A stretch of DNA of 64,000 nucleotides from Nocardia wallacei (lineage in GTDB: Bacteria > Actinomycetota > Actinomycetes > Mycobacteriales > Mycobacteriaceae): contig NZ_AP023396.1 in assembly GCF_014466955.1 (NCBI RefSeq), positions 2,046,001-2,110,000 of the forward strand. The letters run 5' to 3'. A program made the position numbers and the translations under genes. Below, piece after piece: positions 33,702 to 44,123 of this stretch (the stretch's first letter is position 1; each line of letters starts with the position of its first letter). The notes below the pieces were generated by a model. That model was not told the DNA's origin. It saw only the letters and a list, made by a program, of their open reading frames with translations, and searched no databases.

Positions 33702-34469
33702 ATGACATTGCCCGCACTCCCCGAGGAGTCCTTCCGGCGCGTGCTCTGTGTCGTCGCGCATCCCGACGACATGGAGTACGGCACGTCCGCTGCGGTCGCG
33801 CGCTGGACCGCCCGCGGCATCGAGGTCGGTTATCTGCTGCTCACGCGCGGCGAGGCCGGTATGCCGAACCCGCCCGAGGAGACCGCGCGCCTGCGGGTCG
33901 CCGAGCAGCGGGCCGCCTGCGCCGCCGTCGGTGTCGAGCACCTGACCGTCCTCGAACATCCGGACGGTGTGCTCGTCTACGGGCTGGACCTGCGCCGGGA
34001 CATCTGCCGCGAGATCCGCCGGTTCCAGCCCGACGTCGTGCTCGGCGCGAGTTTCGATGTCGAGACGCCTTACGGTTTCGATCAGGCCGACCACCGCGCG
34101 GCCGGGCTCGCGACGCTCGACGCGCTGCGCGACGCGGGCAACCGGTGGGTCTTCCCGGAACAGATCGACGAGGAGGACCTCGAACCGCATTCCGTGCGCT
34201 GGTATCTCGTTCCCGGGCTGGGGGACTCGGTGACCCACGGCGTCGACGTCACGGGCGAGCCGCTGCGCCGCGGCGTCGCCTCGCTCGAGGCGCACGCCGC
34301 CTATCTCGCCGCGCTCCCGGACCATCCCGCCCCCGCCGACTTCATCCCGCAGTTCACCGCGATGAGCGGCAAGGCCATGGGCGTCGCGCATGCCGTCCTG
34401 TTCCGCGCTCACGACCTGCAGGCACCGCCGGATTTCGGCACCGGCGACGCGCGGGACGACTCGCAGTGA
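33702..34469 (+). CDS. PIG-L/LmbE-family deacetylase
   Basis: 255 residues. The zinc motif AHPDD is at residues 19-23, and further ligands come from the HP-DH region (FDQADHRAAG). MshB and Mca of mycothiol metabolism belong to this family, but the sequence around the active site is closer to generic PIG-L enzymes that remove N-acetyl groups from sugars. ATG 33702 is 10 bases after nrdE, so it may be co-transcribed. Its stop overlaps the next gene (GTGA). Confidence 0.9.
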   Translation: MTLPALPEESFRRVLCVVAHPDDMEYGTSAAVARWTARGIEVGYLLLTRGEAGMPNPPEETARLRVAEQRAACAAVGVEHLTVLEHPDGVLVYGLDLRRDICREIRRFQPDVVLGASFDVETPYGFDQADHRAAGLATLDALRDAGNRWVFPEQIDEEDLEPHSVRWYLVPGLGDSVTHGVDVTGEPLRRGVASLEAHAAYLAALPDHPAPADFIPQFTAMSGKAMGVAHAVLFRAHDLQAPPDFGTGDARDDSQ

Positions 34470-35308
34470 CGGCGATGACGCCCACGCGCAGCGGTCACTT
34501 GCCGCTCAACGGCCTGAACATCTATTACGAGGTGTACGGCGGCGAGTCGAAAACGTTTCCGCTGCTGCTGATTCCGGGCGGGTTCATGGCCACCGGCTCG
34601 ATGGCGTCGTGGGTGTCCGCCTTCGCGGGCACGCGCACCGTGATCGTGTTCGATCAGCAAGGGCACGGCCGCACCCCGGACACCTCGCGCGAGATGTCCT
34701 TCGAGCAGTTCGCCGACGACGCCGCGGCGTTGCTGCGCGCGTTGGAAATCGAGCGCGCGGCTGTGCTGGGCTACTCCCAGGGCGGTGGGGTCGCGCTGCA
34801 ACTCGCGCTCCGGCATCCGAGCCTGGTCGACAAGCTCGTCTCGTTGTCGGCTTCCTACCGCGCCGACGGCTGGTACCCGGCGGTGCTGGAGGGCATCCGG
34901 GGACTGAGCGTCGCGGACTTCGCCGGTACGGCGGTCGAGAAGGCATTCGAGGAGCACACTCCGGACCCCGCGGCGTTCGAGGTCTACCTCGAGAAGATGA
35001 AGGTCCTGAGCATCGACGACCAGAACGTCAGCGACGAGCAGCTGCGTTCGATCGCCGCGAAGACGATGGTCATCGCCGGCGACGCGGACGCGGTGCGGCC
35101 CGAGCACGCGCTATCGATGTTCACGCTGCGCGGTGGCGGCGACGAGGAAGCGGCCGCGACGGGGGCACTGCGGCGAATACCCGTCGCGCGCTTGGCAATT
35201 CTGCCCGCGATGTCGCATATCGGCATCTTCGGCGAGTCGGCGGTACTGGCGCCGATGGTGACCGCGTTCCTCGACGATGTGGTGCCGTCGACGCCGGATC
35301 TCTTCTAG
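34466..35308 (+). CDS. Alpha/beta hydrolase
   Basis: 280 residues. The nucleophile elbow is GYSQGG (S104) and the acid/base partners are likely Asp in VIAGDADAV and His in PAMSHIGIF. DQQGHGRTPD is the oxyanion-side loop. GTG 34466 overlaps the PIG-L stop; ATG 34475 in the same frame is possible. Substrate unknown. Translational coupling suggests it works with the deacetylase. Confidence 0.88.
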   Translation: MTAMTPTRSGHLPLNGLNIYYEVYGGESKTFPLLLIPGGFMATGSMASWVSAFAGTRTVIVFDQQGHGRTPDTSREMSFEQFADDAAALLRALEIERAAVLGYSQGGGVALQLALRHPSLVDKLVSLSASYRADGWYPAVLEGIRGLSVADFAGTAVEKAFEEHTPDPAAFEVYLEKMKVLSIDDQNVSDEQLRSIAAKTMVIAGDADAVRPEHALSMFTLRGGGDEEAAATGALRRIPVARLAILPAMSHIGIFGESAVLAPMVTAFLDDVVPSTPDLF

Positions 35309-35462
35309 GCCCCGGCCGGGACGCCGCACCGATGAATTTCCTGTCGGTCCGTAGTCGATACCCCTGGATGCACCCACAGCGGTGGGCGTGCGCCGGAACC
35401 GTTCCGGGGCAGGCGGAAAGACATGGAGGCAGCGGGATGCGGACGAGTGCGGAGGGGGAACT

Positions 35463-36683
35463 GTGAGTGGTATCAGGGTTCTGGTGGCGGGGGCGAGCAT
35501 CGCGGGGCCGGCGCTGGCCCACTGGTTGCACCGGCGGGGCGCCGAGGTGACCGTGGTGGAGCGCGCCCCCGAGCTGCGTCCCGGCGGCCAGGCGGTGGAC
35601 GCGCGCGGAGTCGCCAAGGACGTCATCGGGCGGATGGGGCTGGCCGCGGCGGTGCGCGCGGCCTGTACCGACACCGCGGGTGCGCACACCGTGGACGCGG
35701 ACGGGAACGTGCTCGAGACCTATCGCGCGGAAGACCACGGCGGTGACGGGTACATCTCGGAGATCGAGATCCTGCGCGGGGACCTGTCGCGGGTGCTCTA
35801 CGACGACACCCGCGACGATGTCGAGTACCTCTTCGGCGACCGCATCGCCGAACTCACGCAGGACGCCGACGGTGTCGACGTCACCTTCGCCGGTGGCGCC
35901 CGGCGGCGCTTCGATCTGGTGGTAGGGGCCGACGGGCTGCACTCGGCGTTGCGGGCGATGGTCTTCGGGCCGCACGAGCGGTTCGTCCGCCATCTCGGAC
36001 TCGTACTGGCCTTCTACAGCGTGCCCAACGAGTTCGGGCTGGACCGCTGGATGCTCGACTTCCAGGAGTCCGGGCGCTCCGCCGGCCTGCGCCCGGTCCC
36101 CGACGCCGCCCGCGCGATAGCCATGCTCTCCTTCCCCGCGGCCGACTTCGACGTCGACTACCGCGACATCGAGGGCCAGAAGCGCCTGCTGCGCGAGCGG
36201 ATGGCCGGGCTGGGCTGGCTGACCCCGGACATCCTCGCGCACCTGGACGACACCCCGGACTTCTATCTCGATCAAGTCGCCCAGGTAGTGATGGACCGCT
36301 GGTCCAACGGGCGGGTCGGGCTGATCGGAGACGCGGCGTTCAGCGCATCGCCGATGTCCGGCGCGGGCACCGGGATGGCCCTGATCGGCGCCTACCTGCT
36401 GGCCGGAGAACTGGCCGCCGCCGAATGGAACCCCCGGGCCGGATTCGCCGCCTACGAGGCGAGCATGCGCCCGTTCGTCGAGGCCAACCAGGAAATCGGC
36501 CGCCTCCACGTGCACAGCCTCGCCCCCGAGCCGGACGCCGAGCATACCGTCGATTTCGAAGGCGAATGGTTCGCCGCCCTCATCGATCGCGCACTCAACG
36601 GCGTCGAACTGCCCGACTACGCGAATCTGCCCGACTCCGGCATCCGGGCCCACCCGCCACTCACGCCGTCCGCCGGACGGTAG
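35463..36683 (+). CDS. FAD-dependent monooxygenase (PheA/TetX-like)
   Basis: 406 residues. The N-terminal Rossmann motif is VAGASIAGPALAHWL (8-22), a DG motif follows (LVVGADGLHSALR), and the GD motif is GLIGDAAFSASPMSGAGTGMALIGAYLLAGEL. This is the single-component flavoprotein hydroxylase family. GTG 35463 follows GGAGGGGG at 4-5 bases. It resembles enzymes that modify antibiotics or aromatic compounds; the substrate is unknown. No regulator lies beside it. Confidence 0.9.
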   Translation: MSGIRVLVAGASIAGPALAHWLHRRGAEVTVVERAPELRPGGQAVDARGVAKDVIGRMGLAAAVRAACTDTAGAHTVDADGNVLETYRAEDHGGDGYISEIEILRGDLSRVLYDDTRDDVEYLFGDRIAELTQDADGVDVTFAGGARRRFDLVVGADGLHSALRAMVFGPHERFVRHLGLVLAFYSVPNEFGLDRWMLDFQESGRSAGLRPVPDAARAIAMLSFPAADFDVDYRDIEGQKRLLRERMAGLGWLTPDILAHLDDTPDFYLDQVAQVVMDRWSNGRVGLIGDAAFSASPMSGAGTGMALIGAYLLAGELAAAEWNPRAGFAAYEASMRPFVEANQEIGRLHVHSLAPEPDAEHTVDFEGEWFAALIDRALNGVELPDYANLPDSGIRAHPPLTPSAGR

Positions 36684-36723
36684 TTCGCACAGCGCCGATC
36701 GAGACGGACGTCACGTCGGCGGG

Positions 36724-36766
36724 AACTCGACGCGTCGACGTTGTGTCCCTGCTGGCGCGTCGAGTT
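36724..36766 (+). terminator. Hairpin after the monooxygenase gene
   Basis: AACTCGACGCG (36724-36734) and CGCGTCGAGTT (36756-36766) are perfect 11-base inverted repeats with a 21-base loop, 41 bases past the stop. There is no T-run, so it may be Rho-assisted. Confidence 0.5.
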
Positions 36767-36812
36767 GGACATGCGCGTATCCTGCTGTGGAATGCTTTGC
36801 GTCATCGGCGGA

Positions 36813-37049
36813 TAGGCTGCCGGTGGCTGCGTTCGCCGCAGGCGGACGGCGCACATGACGAGAGCGGTATCGACCGAGGAGGTGGGTTGCTATGCGTAGC
36901 GAGCCCCCGAGTCGAAGGCCGCGCGGCGTCCCCCAGATGCACAGCCGGTAGTTCGACGGCAGTCCGGGGTGGCGCCCCGCGGTGTGATCCGGTGTCTTCC
37001 TTTCCGCTGCATGCCGTAGTGATGCATGCCGTTGTGCCGAGGTTCTGCC
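36813..37049 (+). promoter_or_regulatory. Promoter and structured leader of mgtE
   Basis: A -10-like TAGGCT at 36813-36818 would start an mRNA with about 225 bases of leader. The leader has a hairpin CGGGG-TGGCG-CCCCG (36965-36979) and a 13-base direct repeat with period 15 (TGCATGCCGT-GTG at 37008 and 37023). GGAGGTGGGTTGCTATGCG near 36881-36899 recalls part of the magnesium M-box, but I cannot align the rest. The remaining 36684-36812 region holds only the upstream hairpin. Confidence 0.4.
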
Positions 37050-38453
37050 ATGTCGCTGACCGATCTGTCCGTCGCTGCTCCCGTAACCGCCGCGGCCGAG
37101 CCCGCCGAAACCCACGAGACCCCGCGCGTGGAGTCGCTGCAGGATGTCGTGGACTGCGGCCGCGTCGAGGCCACCCAGGCGTGGCTGGACGAGCATGCCC
37201 CGCACCTGATCGCCGACCAGCTCGCCCGCATGGACGCGGTCCCGGCCGGGCTGGCGTTCCGGCTGCTCGACAAGGATCGGGCGCTGGCGGTTTTCGAGGA
37301 ACTCGAACCCGTCGACCAGCAGCAGATCCTGTCCGGGCTGCGCGGCCAGGCGTTCCGTGAACTCGTCGAGGAGATGGATCCCGACGACCGCGCCCGCATG
37401 CTGCGCGAGGCCCCCGCCAAGGTCGCCAAGAAGGTGCTTGCCGGGCTGAGCCCGCACGAGCGCCGCATGACCGCCGCGCTGCTCGGCTATCCGGAGGGGT
37501 CCGTCGGCCGGTACATGACGCCGGAAGTCGTCGCGCTGCCGCGACAGTTGACCGTCGCGCAGGCGCTGCAGATGGTCCGGGTGAAGGGCGTCGGCGCGGA
37601 GACGGTCTACACGCTGCCCGTGGTCGATCTGGGCCGTCGGCTGATCGGCATTGTCGAGCTGCGTGAGCTGGTGCTCAGCGCGCCCGAGGCGATGGTGTCG
37701 GATCTGGTGGTCACCGAGCCGGTGTTCGCGCGCGCGACCGACGCGGCGGAGAAGGCCGCGCGGCTGATGCGGGAGACGAACCTGATCAACCTGCCGGTGG
37801 TCGACAGCGAGGACCGCCTGGTCGGGCTGCTGACCATCGACGACGCGGTGGAGGTCATCGAGGCGGCCGACAGCGAGGACGTGGCGCGCCAGGCCGGGGC
37901 CGCGCCCTGGGCCGGTCACTACATGGCCGCCGGGGTGTTCCAGCTGGCCCGCTACCGCGCGATGTGGCTGCTGTTGCTGCTGGTCGCGGCGACGCTGACG
38001 GTCTCGGTGACCGATGCCTTCGAGGCCACTCTCGCGCAGGCCGCCCACTTGGCGCTGTTCATCCCGCTGCTCATCGGCGCGGGCGGCAACGCGGGCGCGC
38101 AAGCGGCGACCTCCTGTGTCCGCGCCTTGGCCGTCGGTGAGGTACGGGTATCGGATCTGCTGCGGGTGATCTGGCGGGAATGCCGGGTCGGCCTGGTGCT
38201 CGGGTCGATGCTGGCCGCCGTCGGCATGGTGATCGGCGGGGTGTTCGTCAGCGCCGACATAGCCCTCGTCGTAGGCATCACCCTGATCATCATCTGCGGC
38301 TGGGCGGCCACCATCGGCGGCACCATGCCCCTGCTGGCCAAGAAACTCCGCATCGATCCAGCGGTGATCTCCGCCCCCATGGTGACCACTCTGGTCGACG
38401 CGACAGGGCTCGTCATCTACTTCACGACCGCCAAGGTCGTGCTGGGAATCTGA
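37050..38453 (+). CDS. mgtE: Magnesium transporter MgtE
   Basis: 467 residues. The N domain (about 30-130) shows LIADQLARMD and FEELEPVDQQQIL. Then comes a CBS pair: MTPEVVALPRQLTVAQALQMV and VTEPVFARATDAAEKAARLM with NLPVVDSEDRLVGLLTIDD. Five membrane helices follow, with the pore motif IGAGGNAGAQAATSCVRALA. MgtE is a Mg2+ channel gated by cytosolic Mg2+. ATG 37050 (MSLTDLS) is chosen from the family N-terminus. It ends 14 bases from the convergent ketosynthase gene. Confidence 0.95.
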   Translation: MSLTDLSVAAPVTAAAEPAETHETPRVESLQDVVDCGRVEATQAWLDEHAPHLIADQLARMDAVPAGLAFRLLDKDRALAVFEELEPVDQQQILSGLRGQAFRELVEEMDPDDRARMLREAPAKVAKKVLAGLSPHERRMTAALLGYPEGSVGRYMTPEVVALPRQLTVAQALQMVRVKGVGAETVYTLPVVDLGRRLIGIVELRELVLSAPEAMVSDLVVTEPVFARATDAAEKAARLMRETNLINLPVVDSEDRLVGLLTIDDAVEVIEAADSEDVARQAGAAPWAGHYMAAGVFQLARYRAMWLLLLLVAATLTVSVTDAFEATLAQAAHLALFIPLLIGAGGNAGAQAATSCVRALAVGEVRVSDLLRVIWRECRVGLVLGSMLAAVGMVIGGVFVSADIALVVGITLIIICGWAATIGGTMPLLAKKLRIDPAVISAPMVTTLVDATGLVIYFTTAKVVLGI

Positions 38454-38467
38454 GGTCCCCGGCCGAT

Positions 38468-39751
38468 TCACTGTTCCAACTCGGGCATGGCAAGCAGCAG
38501 GTGCGCGTTCGTTCCGGCCAGCCCGAACGATGAGATGGCTCCGTACCGTAGGCCGCCGTGGGGTTGCCAGGGCTCGAGCTCGGCCGCCAAGCGCAGGTTG
38601 CTGCCGGCCCAGTCCACCTTCGTGGTCGGGTTTTCGGAGAACACGCTCGGCGCGATCGCGCCCCGCGCACCGCACAGCAGCATCTTGACCAACCCGAGCA
38701 TGCCCGCCGCGGCTTGCGTATGGCCGAGATTGGATTTCACCGAGCCGAGAACCGGGCCACCACGATGGTGGCGCTGCGCCGATCCGTATGTTTGCTGCAA
38801 TGCCGTGATCTCGACACTGTCTCCGGCGCGAGTGGCCGCGCCATGTCCCTCGATGAGCCCCACGTCGCCGATTCCGATTCCGGCCCGCTCGATGGTCTGG
38901 TGGATCAGCCGTTCCTGTGCCGTGGCACTGGGCAGAATGATCCGCCGACCACTGCCGTTGTGGTTGACCTGCGAAGCCAAGATTCTCCCGTACACCCGAT
39001 GCCCCAGCCGCCGGGCGCGGGATTCACGCTCGAGAACCACTACCGCCGCGCCTTCGGCCCAGACAGTTCCCGACGCTCCCTCCGCGAACGACCGGCAGTG
39101 GCCGTCGGTGGCCAGCCCGTTCACCTTCGCGGATTCGAAAAATGCCGACGGCTGACCCATCACGCACACAGCACCCGCCAGCGCCCACTCACAATCGCCG
39201 TCGCGGATCGCGGCCGCCGCCGAATGCAAAGCAGTCAAACCGGACGCACATGCCGTGTCCACGCTGATCGCGGGACCGTACAGACCCAGGCAGTGCGAAA
39301 TTCGGCCCGAAATCGCCGCGAGTGTCATACCGGAACGGCCCCGATGCTCGTTATATGACGCTCCGACGAAGGAGCCACAAGCCTCGCCCTTCACTTTGCC
39401 CGGATTGACACCCGCGTTCTCCAGCGCCCGCCAGGCGACCCGGAGCGCCACCCATTGCTGCGGGTCCATCGCAACCCGCGCCTCCGACAACCTGATCCCG
39501 AAGAACTCCGGGTCGAATCTCGTTGCCTCGGAGAGGAATCCACCCGCATCCGGCACCACGGTGCTGCCGGCCGATGCCGCACCGACTCCGTCGAGCCGCC
39601 ATCCTCGGTCACGCGGAAAAGGACCGATCAACTCACGCCCGCCGGCCAGCGCCTCCCAGAGGGATGGCAAATCGTCCACGTCCCCCGGAGCCTCCACACC
39701 TATTCCCGTGATGACGATGCGATCACTCTCTGCCTCTACCGACGCAGCCAT
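38468..39751 (-). CDS. Stand-alone PKS-type beta-ketoacyl synthase
   Basis: 427 residues, a complete ketosynthase and nothing more. The catalytic triad is C168 (DTACASG), H303 (EGHGAATRAG, normally EAHGTGT) and H344 (KSNLGHTQAAAG). GPFPRDRGWRLD and the C-terminal SSFGLAGTNAHLLL are typical of modular type I polyketide synthases. No ACP, acyltransferase or chain-length factor is nearby. The gene is less GC-rich than its neighbours, which suggests transfer. ATG 39751 has GGGGAGG 6 bases upstream. It might condense a starter on an unlinked carrier protein. Confidence 0.88.
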   Translation of the reverse strand: MAASVEAESDRIVITGIGVEAPGDVDDLPSLWEALAGGRELIGPFPRDRGWRLDGVGAASAGSTVVPDAGGFLSEATRFDPEFFGIRLSEARVAMDPQQWVALRVAWRALENAGVNPGKVKGEACGSFVGASYNEHRGRSGMTLAAISGRISHCLGLYGPAISVDTACASGLTALHSAAAAIRDGDCEWALAGAVCVMGQPSAFFESAKVNGLATDGHCRSFAEGASGTVWAEGAAVVVLERESRARRLGHRVYGRILASQVNHNGSGRRIILPSATAQERLIHQTIERAGIGIGDVGLIEGHGAATRAGDSVEITALQQTYGSAQRHHRGGPVLGSVKSNLGHTQAAAGMLGLVKMLLCGARGAIAPSVFSENPTTKVDWAGSNLRLAAELEPWQPHGGLRYGAISSFGLAGTNAHLLLAMPELEQ

Positions 39752-39778
39752 CAATATCCTCCCCGACCAATGGTTGAT

Positions 39779-39796
39779 CTGTCATTCGAATGACAG
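39779..39796. promoter_or_regulatory. 18-bp perfect palindrome in the ketosynthase promoter
   Basis: CTGTCATTCGAATGACAG is perfectly symmetric. It ends 28 bases before the ATG at 39751, so a bound TetR- or MarR-like dimer would cover the transcription start. No candidate regulator gene is adjacent. Confidence 0.7.
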
Positions 39797-39804
39797 CTCT
39801 GTAG

Positions 39805-41172
<1,368 letters not shown>

Positions 41173-41173
41173 A

Positions 41174-44104
41174 TCACGGTTCGTCGTCGGGCTTTCCGGG
41201 CCACGCGCCCGGCGGAAGGGGCCTGTTCCTGGATCGGAGGTAGGCGATCCAGGTTTCCGGGGTCAACGCCATCTCCACTCGGGGCTGGCCGTCGCCGTAG
41301 ATGTCGCCGTCGAGTTCGCGGCTGACTCGCAGGCCCATGGATTCGACCAGCGATCGCATTTCCGTATTGTTCGGTCGCATCGTCATCACGACCCTGGAGA
41401 CTTCGCGGTCGACGAACAGGCTCCAGAAGGTCTGCTCGATGAGTCTGCGTGAGATGCCGAGGCCGCGGCACGCGGACGCCACACAGATCCCGCTGACATA
41501 ACCCTCGTCGGGGGGAACGACATAGCCATGGTCCTGATGACCTACCTCGTATTCGCAGTAGCCGACCACGTCGTCCGGGTGCCATGGGCCCCCGTCGAGG
41601 GACGGCGCGGACGCGATGATGACCTGCTGCGGATTGTTCAGCAGAACGCTTTCGAGATAGTGGCTGTCGAGCGCGCGCACCGGGCCGAACGATTCGAGTT
41701 CCAGACGGGCTAAAGCCTGGGACAGGATATAGGCATCGGTGATGCTGAAGTGGTGCGGATCTGGGGACCAGGTGCTGACCCCTTCCTGCCGGATACGCTC
41801 CACAAGCGATCCGGCAGTGTGGTCGAGATGAGCCTGAAGGCGGGGCGCGTTACTGGTTTCGGTGGCGTCGGGTGGGGGATGGATCAGCAGCGGGCCAGGT
41901 ATGCTGCCGGCGCCGAGTCCGGTGTCGGATATGGTCCGGGTGATCCGGCGGCCGAGTTCGGCGGGGTTGTGCGCGGCCGCTGTCTCCAGGGTGGCGGCTG
42001 TGTGTGCTTGATGGGCTGGATGCAGGGTCGGTCTCTGCGTGCTGAAGTCGATCCGGGTGAGGCCCGGGTTGTTCTCGAGGTGGCGGCCGAGGCTTTCCGT
42101 CAGAAGCCTTTTGGCCACGGCGGTTCTGGTCGCGGCCTCTTTGACTCCACCCAGTACGGAGCCGAGGTGGCGGTAGTCGCGCTGTCCGTGGAGGTGCTGG
42201 AGTACCCGGGAGAACTCGTCCGCTGTCACCGTGGCTCGCTGCGCTTCCAGCAGTATGTTCCGGACAATTTGTGCGTCGGCCATGGTGTAGGACGGGTTGG
42301 GGATGTGATTGCCGTTGCGAACTTCTGCGATAAGGTGATTCTGGAGTTCGTTCCGCCGCTCCACGTAATCGGAATTACTGCGCTCGTATTCGTCGATGCG
42401 GTCGAGCAGTTCGCGGTGGCCTGGGAATTCCGGGTCGGCGGCGAGTTCGCCGCGCAGTCGCGGTAGGGCGTCGGTCCAGGCTTCGAGCGCGGCCCTGCGG
42501 TGCCTGCCGAGGACTTCTACCGAGGTTTCGGTTGCCCTGGGATCGGTGATTCCGTGGTATTCCGCCGCGTTCAGCGTGTCGTACAGTTCGGTCCGTGCTC
42601 GCGCGGCCGGGTGGTCGGTCGGTGAATCGTGTTGTGTCGATGATGCGGATTCGTTGTGGTCCGGGGTCGCGGGTGTCTCCGTGTCCTGATGCCACATTCC
42701 GAGGCGGTCCAGTTCGGTGAGCACGGCGCGCGGATCCTCACCCGCGTGCAACATCCGGGCGATGATCGCTGTCCGCTCGTCCGGAGAGGCATCAGCGATA
42801 CGCACCTCGTCGCCCGTGCCACGCGCGGGCACCCGATCGTGCGCCGACAGATTTTGTTCGAATCTGCCGGTGTCGAATTCGGGACCGACATCGCGCGCGA
42901 TCACCCTGTTGATCTCGTGCACGGCGTCGACGTAGTCGTTGTCCTTGTACGCCGGATCTGCCGGGGAGAGATCGTTTTCCGCTGCGAACCGGTGGAAGGC
43001 GGGGCTGTCGAGGGCATTGGTCGACAGTTCGTTGAGGCTCGTTCTCAGCGCGCGGGTATCGGTTCCCGCGCTCCGCAGTGTGGCGAGTAGGTCTTCACTC
43101 TGTGTCGAGGTGGACCCCGGCCGCACCGAACCCGGCCGGGCGGCGTGGACGAAGACGCTGCCCGCACCGAGTACCGCGCTCGCCGCGCCGGTCGCGACAC
43201 CGGCTTTGACCGTCTCCCACAGGCCCGCCCCCGAGTTGTGGTTGATGAAGCGTTCCCAGCCGTAGGCGCCGGCGCCGCCGAGTGCGCCGCCCGCCGCACC
43301 GCCCGCTCCGAGGCCGACGAGGTTTGCCTGTAGTTGCGCGGGGGCGAAAAGCATCGACGTGCCGGGCACTCGGACACGCCTGGCCAGCCGGTCGGCGCCG
43401 AGCCGGTTGGCGGCCCACTGCGACGCCCGGCTGCCGGCCTGATACCCGGCCCATCCGCCCACTACGCCGAGCGTCGTCGACTTCGCGATCGAGTTCCAGT
43501 TGATCTGGTCCACAGTTCGGGTGTGGTCGGCCAGCACTTGCCACAGCTGCGCCCCGCCGTCCACGACGAGCCCCTGCCCGCCGCCGAGCACCATCGCCCT
43601 CCGGGCGGCGGCCGCGGCTGCACCGTCGCCCGCGAGTTTCTCGACCAGCGCGCGCCAGGCCGCCTGCATCGTCCGCCGAGCCGCCTGCTGCTCGGCGATG
43701 GCCTTGATCGCCCCGACCCCAGACAACGACAAGGCCAGATCCACAGCGAGCTGAGCCGCGAGGGTGATAGCGGTGAGGGTCACGATGTGATGGCACAGCT
43801 GGACCTCGCGTTGCCCGTCCGCAACCTGTGTGCGTAGTGACTCGCAGACGCTCGCGAGCCGGCGCATGCCGTCCGCGAGCGTGGTCGATGCCTCGGACAG
43901 CTTGTTTCCGGCGACACTGTCCAGATTCGATGAGGTCGAGCGGCTCAGCGTGTCGATGTGATCGGCGAGTTCCCGTGAGTCCTTCGCCGCGGTCGACCAG
44001 GCCTCGCTGACCTGGCCCATCAAGTATTCGTCGCCCTCGGCCCAGTGTCCGACAGCGAGTTCGACCGCCTTGTTCGAAAGCAGCCCCTCCGGCAGCGAAC
44101 TCAT
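41174..44104 (-). CDS. Large WXG100-like protein with C-terminal GNAT acetyltransferase domain, candidate type VII effector
   Basis: 976 residues. The first 110 look like a WXG100-type helical hairpin (AVGHWAEGDEYL, then long heptad-like helices). Hydrophobic segments follow: LTAITLAAQLAVDLAL, and Gly/Ala-rich LVGLGAGGAAGGALGGAGAYG with ATGAASAVLGAGSVF. The middle (about 340-800) is charged and of unknown fold. Residues about 845-955 are a GNAT domain: VVGYCEYEV, VSGICVASACRGLGISRRLIEQ with the acetyl-CoA loop RGLGIS, and MRPNNTEMRSLVESMGL. This is the layout of CpnT-like or polymorphic toxin effectors. AGGAGG precedes the ATG. It is the last gene of the locus and ends 1 base from nrdF; no immunity gene follows. 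Confidence 0.8.
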   Translation of the reverse strand: MSSLPEGLLSNKAVELAVGHWAEGDEYLMGQVSEAWSTAAKDSRELADHIDTLSRSTSSNLDSVAGNKLSEASTTLADGMRRLASVCESLRTQVADGQREVQLCHHIVTLTAITLAAQLAVDLALSLSGVGAIKAIAEQQAARRTMQAAWRALVEKLAGDGAAAAAARRAMVLGGGQGLVVDGGAQLWQVLADHTRTVDQINWNSIAKSTTLGVVGGWAGYQAGSRASQWAANRLGADRLARRVRVPGTSMLFAPAQLQANLVGLGAGGAAGGALGGAGAYGWERFINHNSGAGLWETVKAGVATGAASAVLGAGSVFVHAARPGSVRPGSTSTQSEDLLATLRSAGTDTRALRTSLNELSTNALDSPAFHRFAAENDLSPADPAYKDNDYVDAVHEINRVIARDVGPEFDTGRFEQNLSAHDRVPARGTGDEVRIADASPDERTAIIARMLHAGEDPRAVLTELDRLGMWHQDTETPATPDHNESASSTQHDSPTDHPAARARTELYDTLNAAEYHGITDPRATETSVEVLGRHRRAALEAWTDALPRLRGELAADPEFPGHRELLDRIDEYERSNSDYVERRNELQNHLIAEVRNGNHIPNPSYTMADAQIVRNILLEAQRATVTADEFSRVLQHLHGQRDYRHLGSVLGGVKEAATRTAVAKRLLTESLGRHLENNPGLTRIDFSTQRPTLHPAHQAHTAATLETAAAHNPAELGRRITRTISDTGLGAGSIPGPLLIHPPPDATETSNAPRLQAHLDHTAGSLVERIRQEGVSTWSPDPHHFSITDAYILSQALARLELESFGPVRALDSHYLESVLLNNPQQVIIASAPSLDGGPWHPDDVVGYCEYEVGHQDHGYVVPPDEGYVSGICVASACRGLGISRRLIEQTFWSLFVDREVSRVVMTMRPNNTEMRSLVESMGLRVSRELDGDIYGDGQPRVEMALTPETWIAYLRSRNRPLPPGAWPGKPDDEP

Positions 44105-44123
44105 CGGGGCCTCCTACCCGGTG

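Noticed and set aside
31547..33820. 757-codon minus-strand frame opposite nrdE
   Set aside because: It is the shadow of a highly conserved gene, rich in Val/Asp/Leu/Gly as expected for such antisense frames.
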